Origin: Gymnorhina tibicen
Lineage: Eukaryota > Chordata > Aves > Passeriformes > Artamidae
Reading direction: 5' to 3'
Assembly: GCA_013399875.1 (NCBI GenBank)
Contig: VXAZ01009309.1
Location: 1,634,471-1,698,470, forward strand
DNA length: 64,000 bases
The notes below the pieces were generated by a model that saw nothing but the letters and a program-made list of their open reading frames with translations, searched no databases and was not told the origin of the DNA. Shown here piece after piece: positions 57,301 to 64,000 of the stretch. Every line of letters begins with the position of its first letter. Within the stretch, counting starts at the first letter, position 1. The position numbers and the translations under genes were made by a program.

Positions 57301-59180
57301 CAGGGCACCCCGGCCTGTCCCTGCCCTGCTGAGGGACTGTGGAGGGAGGTGCCAGGGAATGTCACATGGAATCTCAGAATATCCTGAGCTGGAAGAGTCC
57401 AACTCCTGGCCCTGCTCAGGACAACCTCAAAATCCCACTCCGTGCCTGAGAACGTTGTCCAAACGCTCCTGGAGCTCTGGCAGCCTTGGGGCTGTGCCCA
57501 TTCCCTGGGGAGCCTGTTCAGGGCCCCACCACCCTCTGGGGGAAGAACCTTTTCCTCACCTCCAGCCTAACTCATCACATGTGGCAGGAGGCTGCTGGTC
57601 AGCAGAGGCTCAAGCCTGGCCCAAATGCCCGACCAGGAGGGAGCAGGGATCCTCATGGTTCCCCTGCACCCCAACATCGACACCTCCGGGGCTTCTCACG
57701 TCCGACCTCCCCGGCCAGAGCCCCACGGCACATCTGGAACCCCCAAAGCTGGCTCACAGGCGCAGGTTTGCGTGAGGTCACATTCTCAGGCAGCATTTTG
57801 GGGGGGGGGGAGTCAATCCTGGCTGCTCAGCCTGGAGGAGGGAGCTGGGACTCTCTGCCATCTCCTGCAGGGTGGGAGGGAGCCGCTCGGCAGCGGGGCT
57901 GCTCGGCTCTGGGAGCCCGAGCTGTGCCGAGGGTATCGCTCGCCTGCCCGGGGCTGCCGAGCCTTGAAGGAAATGTTTTTGTTTATGCAGCGCTGCCAGA
58001 TTTCCTCTGCTTCTTGGCACTGGGTCACAGCTTTCATGCCTCCTTGTCTGTCTTTATTAACACCAATTTCTTTTTATCACCGCGCAGTGCCGGGGAGTTT
58101 CTCAGCGGGTTTTATGTTCCAGCCAGACTGTGTGTAAATTCTCAGCAATGCTACCAATAATGCCAGAAACGGACACTTTTCCAAGCAGATGCTGTTTCTG
58201 GTTAAGGAATCCATCAACACGAGCCAGGCCCAAGGTTTCTGAGGACAGTTGTTTTAATCCTGCCCTGAGATCTGGGACTTTTAAGCTGTTCTTAGGTATG
58301 TTTTCTTTTCTGTCTAGTAACCATTGTCCCTACCGCCTCTGAAAGCCAAAACAAAGCGTGAAGTGAACTTGGGGAAAGGGTGTCAGATGGGGAATGAGGA
58401 CAAGGTCCCACCCAGCTGCCCTCCCCTGCAGCCCACGGAGCAGCAGGATCAATCCCCGCCATTCCCCCGGGGACAGCCTTGTCCTGCCCGGACCAGGGCA
58501 AAACCCGGTGAGTGACACGTGGGGTGGCAAGTGCTGTGAGCCCCCTGACAAGGAACATCTTTTTTTCTGCCTTCCCCAGCTCCAGGGGTTTAAGCACTGC
58601 AGCCCTCCATGTCCCACCCCTGCTTGTGGCAGAGCAGACCCTCAGAGAGGACAACCCAGCTCGGCTCAACACAAGACATTTCTCCGGGTAAGAGCGATTT
58701 CTGCACCTCCAACACCAGGAGTTTCCTGTGAAGGAGAGGGATCAGTTAAAGGAAAGCAGCTAAACTAAGCACTCTGCAGATAAATTGCAGATAAACACAG
58801 GCTGCAACATTTATTGCTCAATAAAAGGCAAGCGAGAGGCTCCTGATGATGAGCAGGAGCAGCTCAGAACAGCTTTGGGGTGTTTCCAAGTGAAATTTCT
58901 TGGGTCTTTCTCCCCATAGTAGGTATCTTTGCGTATTTCTTAAAGGGCAAAGGGAAAAAAAAGACTCACAGTGAGTCATTAAACTTTCAAATGAGTCATC
59001 TGGCTTTCAGTAAAGCATGTGTAAAAATATTACTGATTTACAAACAATATCCAGTGTAACACAATGGGTCCAAAAAAGATGAATCTAAAAATGAGGCAAT
59101 ACCATAAAAGACACAAGGTCAGGTCAAATTCGGCCAAGAGATCAACCAATACAAATGTTCCCATGGCTGGTTTTCTTTTC

Positions 59181-59211
<31 letters not shown>

Positions 59212-61573
59212 TGCTNNTGTTCCCAAGGGTGGTTTTCTTTTTTTTTTTTTTTTTTTTGTTATTTTTTATTTTTAAACCCTCAGAGGCTACTTTTTATACA
59301 AATAAATATTGCCTATGCAGTGCTAGCCACACAAACAGGAGAATGCCTCGGGGAGCAGAGGGATCCTGGCAGGCAGCACAAGTAAACACCGACGATGTGA
59401 GTGTATTTTTCCTGTTAAAACTGCATTGCAAAAACTAAACTGATAGAGTAAATACTGAAAAGCAAACTCCATTTTTGAATGCTCTGTTGAAACACTCCGG
59501 AGCACAGCTGGACCTGCACAAGGGAAAATATGACACATGTGTGTCCAGCTGACAGGTCAGACTAAAACGTGGTTTTAATAACAGGTAAGGACAGTTTGGA
59601 TTTGGTTTTATTTTTACTGTGCCTCCCTTCATGAAAGAGCCAAAGTCTGCAGAACCAGTGTTAATACTGTCTCTTCATTTCTGATTTGTTGCTTATTTTG
59701 CACACCTGATGTAATTTTGCAATTTCACTGCATCTGTCGGTCATATATTCTTTCATGAAGTGCTGGAAATAATGCAAAACTTTGAAAATTTTAAAAAGTA
59801 AATGAGGGATATAATTATTTCTGCCCTGCCTTTTTCATTAGGGGGCTTTAAAAGGCTGGAACTGTGTCTGTTTGTCTTTTTGGTAACTGGCTGAAACTCC
59901 CAGAGCCCCAGACATGTGGCTAGAGAGCAAAAGGGACTGGAGGCATCAGTGAGGGCAGACCCCCGGGGCACAGCCCCCAGGCCAAAATCCTTAACTCAGG
60001 ACTTCCCAGGCTCCCAAGCAGCCAGGAAGGGACCAGGAGCTGCAACCCTGACACAGGAGAGGAACACAGGAGCACGCGAGGCAGAGCTTCCCCGGGAAGA
60101 GAAGACTTGTTTTCGCTCTGCAGCACCACGGAAGATAGTGACAGACCGTACCCATTTGTTTAAAAACACGGTGTTTTGTTAAAGCTTGGGATTTGCAGTT
60201 TTGGAGTTTCCTCCCCTGCAATTCGTATTCAAGGATGACCCAAGTGCCCATTAACAATCAAACCACTGTGCAGCAACCCGGGAGCCTCAGCAATTACGAA
60301 GATAATGGTGCCCTCCTCCTCCTCTGCCTCCTCTCCTGAGGAATGGGGGAAGGGCAGGGAGCACAGGGAAAGAAATCAGCAAACAGAATGATAATGTCAT
60401 TCCCTCTCACCGACAGCAGCGGAAGGCTGCAATTAGACTTCTCTGATCAAAATGCTGGGTAAAATTCCACAGAATTTTTAAAGGAGATTTACAGCACAAG
60501 AAATACCTGGTTCATCTTTACCAAGAAGTCACCTGCTTGTGCAGGGAAGTGCACGAGCAAGGGGTTTGTGCACACCCTGTGTGGGAGCTGTTTGTGAAAC
60601 CACACCCAGCCACACCTGCCCAGGGTATTCAGACGCTCTGTAAAGTCTGAGCTCCCACAGGAACTCGTGAATTTTCCTTGTGCCACCCAACCGTGGTGCT
60701 CCTGTGACAGGCTCTGTGTGCCAGTGAGTGGAGCTGCTGCAAGCTCTCTAATTTCATCTGAAGGGACCCCCACTCCAGGCAGAGCCAGGAGCACTTCTGA
60801 TCCAAACTGAAGCATGGATGCAGCAGCACCTCCTGCCTTGCCCAAGGGCTGGGAGATACCTGTGATGGGTGAGGGAAGTGATGCTCAGCCCTTGCCCAGG
60901 GGCAGCCTGCTTTTCCAGCCCTATACCCAATTCTCCACGCTGCCATCAGTTACACACTGTGTATCACGCAAAAGCGTGAGCAGATTTTTCTGTCAAAGCT
61001 ATAAATTTCCTGCTTCTCACTTTCATCAGTTCCTTTTAGTGCTCTCTGCAGCAAGGTGCTAACTCTCCCCTACTACGACTGGCTCACCACTGCTGTTCTG
61101 TGCTGGTGCAATTCCAGGAATTTAGAACAGGGAAGCAAAGAATCAGCCCCTGAATTAAAGCAATACAGTTTCAAAAGCCTTTGGCTCTCTCTTTCAAAGT
61201 GCTGCAGCCAGCTAGGACCAAGCTTCCTCTGCAGAGGGAAGATGAAAAATAAGACCAATCATCAGATGCCAAGATGTGGTGACTTAGAGCTCAGACACTC
61301 AGAAGAGGTTTCACAAGACACTTTTAAGGGCTCCAATTTTTTCCCGAACCTGAACTACAGCTCTTTGGAAAGCAGCTTCGTGGGGATATACAGCAATCAT
61401 GTATGTTTACCCTTTGAAGGGCACTCACTGCAACCTCCTGTGTCATCCTGCATGAGGGTGAGCTCGGGCATCGATACTCACTTGGGAAGTGGCACCCGAA
61501 TCATCGTCCCGTCCACCTCTGGGTTCAGGTTCATGCCACTCTCCCTTATAGCCTTCGCAGCTGCAGCTGTGCT
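54278..61573 (-). CDS. MRRF: Mitochondrial ribosome recycling factor, C-terminal three exons (5' part outside window)
   Basis: MRRF acts in mitochondria with the GTPase mtEF-G2 (GFM2) to split post-termination mitoribosomes. Three minus-strand exons join in frame and end KTKELLG-stop, like the human protein. The central exon carries STAAAAKAIRESGMNLNPEV, the next VTREHRESLAKLAKQLTNKS and onward, and the last IQQMADEAATEMDKLLAAKT. Together they cover the hinge, part of domain II and the C-terminal helix of the three-helix bundle. The start, mitochondrial targeting sequence and N-terminal helix must lie to the right of the window; no further exon was found in 61574-64000. It runs in the same direction as PTGS1. 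Nothing visible is broken. Confidence 0.93.
54356..55780 (-). other. MRRF: MRRF last intron
   Basis: GT-AG intron of 1.4 kb, AT-rich towards its 5' end. No repeat element or other gene recognised. Confidence 0.6.
55781..55940 (-). CDS. MRRF: MRRF penultimate coding exon
   Basis: Encodes VTREHRESLAKLAKQLTNKS and onward to KVSEDTIWLLEKQ, the long helix bearing basic rRNA-contacting residues of the recycling-factor family. A Trp replaces the Arg I recall in human SEDTIRLIEKQ. Acceptor CTCTCCTAG, donor AAGCAG|GTAATT. Confidence 0.93.
57367..57590 (-). mobile_element. CR1 LINE 3' fragment, reverse orientation
   Basis: The + strand reads AGAATATCCTGAGCTGGAA, GAGAACGTTGTCCAAACGC, TTCCCTGGGGAGCCTGTTCA and CACCCTCTGGGGGAAGAACC. 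This is the reverse complement of an avian CR1 tail, better preserved than the copy at 33448. It lies within an MRRF intron and has no coding capacity. Confidence 0.88.
59156..59262. repeat. Poly-T tracts flanking a 2-base N gap
   Basis: Two long T runs are each preceded by nearly the same sequence, TGTTCCCATGGCTGG and TGTTCCCAAGGGTGG, on either side of NN (59216-59217). This looks like one homopolymer tract assembled twice. Confidence 0.75.
61482..61573 (-). CDS. MRRF: MRRF antepenultimate coding exon
   Basis: Encodes STAAAAKAIRESGMNLNPEV onward to GTMIRVPLP, including the hinge region between the recycling-factor domains. Acceptor TGTTTCACAG, donor CCCAA|GTGAGT, splitting a Lys codon. Confidence 0.93.
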
Positions 61574-64000
61574 CTGTGAAACAGATCAAAAGGTAAAGGG
61601 AATTAGGAAATAATCATTCCCATATGCCAGAACTCTGTCAATAGTTGGCAATCCATCTCCATGGAACATGGAAACATTTACTTCTGTTACCAGTAAGATC
61701 AGGAAGTTACATTGGTGCGGAGAGCTTTGATCAAACCGAATGGGAAACTACGGCCGCTCGTATTGGGGTAGGGGGGCACAGAGGGGGGAGAGGGGAAGGG
61801 AAGCAACAACAAAAGAAAACTGTTTTGCTTCTTTGAAACTATTTGAATGGTTTGAGGCAATGCAGAGTGAAACCGCAATAAATTCCCAAGGCAGGGCCTG
61901 ACTGTGGCAAAGGAGATGAAAGATTCTGAGCATTTAAAAATTCCAGTTGAATGTTTCCCCCTTAGAAATCACCCAGTGCCAATTTTGAAACCTTAATGAA
62001 CTTAACCACTTCAGCACTTCAATCTGACCACAGGACAGCAGGGCAGTAGCGGATGGCTGAGAACCAGTGCCTGTGCCCAGCACTGCTTATTTTACAGCTT
62101 ATTACTGAGGATTAACTTCTCAAAACTCCCTCGCCGCTGGCTGACGCTGCTCCGCTTAGAAGGTGGGGTGGCAGGTTTGCCTGGTGACTGCAAGGTGACT
62201 GAAAGGCTTCACCTCCATCACAGGGTGCGGGTGCACCTCTACAGCGTGCCAGGCTTTGGGGTTAAAGCAGAGTTTGACTGGAAGCTCCCACAGGGCTCTG
62301 CCAGGTCACTTCATTCTCGACTCTGACAAGCCCCAGGAGTCTGTTTTCCTGTGGCGCTCACGTTTCCTACCAGGCACGATGCTATTTCTGATACTCTTTG
62401 CCATCATTAACTTTAGCTCCAGGCTGCTGCAGTATTTATGTAGCTCAGACTGTATTTATAAAGCTCAGCTTTTGCCAACTGAGGCACAAACTAAAGCCCT
62501 GCAGATTTGTTCGGGTCCCTGATGTGTGACATCACTGAATGAAATGAATGCTCTGCTGGTGTTCTGTAGGAGACAACTGCTGTCCCCTGAAACTACGAGG
62601 GCAGAGCAAATGCAACCAAAATGATCTCAGCACATTAGGAATGTAAATGTGTTATTCCATGGACAGTGCTTGTTCTGCAGGAAAGAAAGGCTCAGTAAAA
62701 GCTGTGCTGTTTAACATAGATATTGGAGGAGATAAAGAAGAGGAAAATAATGAGAGAAGGAAAATATTGCAGTATTGCCCCCATCCTCCTGCAGCCCATG
62801 AAAAAAATAACTGTATTTAAAAAAACTGTTGTTTGGTTTTACAACTCTTGGGAAAACAGCCTTTGGCTCTGCAAGTCCTTTTCTATGATTATTTTATTTC
62901 TCAGACTCTTCAAGCAATTTTATTTGCTTCTCAATGTCGTGAAGTACTGACTATATGCTGTAAATAATGACATCAAGTGATCTTGTCTGTAATGGTTTTA
63001 GTTTAATCTGTCACAAAACAGGTATGGTATAAAACAACTGTATTGAGAGAAATGGTTCAAGTGACAAGTAGTCCTTTGGCTTAGAAATGAAATGTAGGCA
63101 ATGCTATCTAGAGAAGATTTAATTTCTCACATGCCCATTTCTCAGCCTGAGCTCCTGCTTGGACACGGGATAAGCCACGGAGGGGCTTCCATGGCCCTCT
63201 CAGCGCCGACACTCCGCAGGACCTCGCTGATGAGGGGCCTCCGTTCTTCAGAGCCTTTATACACACGGGATACACTTTAAGAAACACTTAGGCATCAAGT
63301 GCCTTACACTGACCTCCTCTGAGACTTTGCTGACTTAATTAATTGGGGAAAGCCTTTGCAAAATAAATAGAGATAAGCCCTGGCAAAGCTCCAGCCCCAG
63401 AGCGGGATGAATCGTTAACCTCGCGCTCGCTCCTGCTCCCACGTGCCCGGCTCTGTCGGTGCGACCTGCTGCAGGGCACCACGGGGGCTTGAGCCCGAGC
63501 TGGGATTTGGATTTGCTGCCTCATTTAGGGGCAGGTCTAAGGCTCCTGCAGAAAATTAAAAGGACTTGTCTCTCACAGAAGATAAATCAGAGCCCCTAAT
63601 TCGGGTTCTGACCTGGAGGTGCTGCCAAGAGAGGAGCTGGCCAACCTCAGCAGTGCCCGAGTCGAGCTCTGTGACAGCACTTAGCACGAGCCAGCTCAGT
63701 CCCAACAGGCGAGCTCTTCGGAAGCTCACAGGCTCCATCAGCAGCTTCTCCCATGAACTCTCAGGGGTATCACCAGCCCTGGCGATACATAAGCAAGTTT
63801 CAGAGATGTCTGATGAAGTCCCCAGCACAAATTCCAACTACGCGTCTGGTTCTGTGCGTGCCCGCGTCTTGACAAGGAACTGAAATAAATACAACGGAGC
63901 TGATACAGCATGGCAGCCATGTGTGCAGTTCAGGTGAGTGTGTGTGTGCTCAGGACTTCCCATAAATGCATGGGAAATGGGGAGGGCTGGAAGGGCACAG
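61574..64000 (-). other. MRRF: MRRF upstream intron, to window edge
   Basis: No further MRRF exon could be recognised on the minus strand. The sequence is mixed composition with a purine/G-rich run near 61767-61800. Open frames here match nothing known. Confidence 0.5.

Larger units (their letters stand above)
55941..61481 (-). other. MRRF: MRRF intron (about 5.5 kb)
   Basis: Contains the CR1 remnant at 57367-57590, a poly-T assembly gap at 59156-59262 and otherwise unassigned sequence. An AT-rich block at about 60380-60490 (CTGCAATTAGACTTCTCTG) might be conserved non-coding DNA. No nested gene recognised. Confidence 0.6.

Noticed and set aside
57359..58160. Open frames at and after the CR1 copy in MRRF
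   Set aside because: They read through CR1 tail sequence and GC-rich intron and match no protein.
1..64000. CRISPR arrays, prokaryotic operons, tRNA or rRNA genes, endogenous retroviral genes
   Set aside because: None were seen. The window is vertebrate nuclear DNA with four ordinary genes, and no undescribed multi-gene system could be supported.

Overview
The window is eukaryotic nuclear DNA from a bird. It has large multi-exon genes with GT-AG introns, CpG-island promoters, poly(A) signals and three degraded CR1-type LINE tails of the avian kind. Runs of N at 26453-26511, 45308-45316, 47792 and 59216-59217 show a draft assembly. I assign it to birds from the CR1 remnants, the compact introns and the gene content, not from a species-level match.

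Four protein-coding genes can be rebuilt exon by exon. RC3H2 (Roquin-2, + strand) fills the first 26 kb. It has a CpG-island promoter at the left edge, 20 coding exons joining to a 1191-residue protein, and a roughly 5 kb 3' UTR. PDCL (phosducin-like, + strand, 299 residues) starts in its own CpG island immediately after RC3H2 ends. PTGS1 (cyclooxygenase-1, - strand, 10 coding exons, 604 residues) lies convergent to PDCL. MRRF (mitochondrial ribosome recycling factor, - strand) contributes its last three coding exons; its 5' part lies beyond the right edge.

Layout: 1-620 CpG island; 660-6979 RC3H2 intron 1, with a CR1 remnant; 7046-21185 RC3H2 coding exons; 21186 to about 26355 RC3H2 3' UTR; 26360-29970 PDCL; 30000-34960 PDCL-PTGS1 convergent spacer; 34964-45290 PTGS1, with a 5.3 kb first intron; 45320-54040 GC-rich PTGS1-MRRF spacer, holding an orphan CpG island and AT-rich blocks that look like conserved regulatory DNA; 54278-61573 MRRF 3' exons; 61574-64000 MRRF intron. 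Base composition shifts from AT-rich to GC-rich near 31 kb.

The genes do not form a pathway. They are syntenic neighbours, in the order I recall around human 9q33 (MRRF, PTGS1, PDCL, RC3H2). In mammals an olfactory-receptor cluster lies between PTGS1 and PDCL, and here only about 5 kb of non-coding DNA does. I saw no previously undescribed multi-gene system. The most notable observations are a perfect Roquin-type decay stem-loop in the 3' UTR of RC3H2 itself, and a cyclooxygenase-1 whose side-pocket residues are partly cyclooxygenase-2-like.
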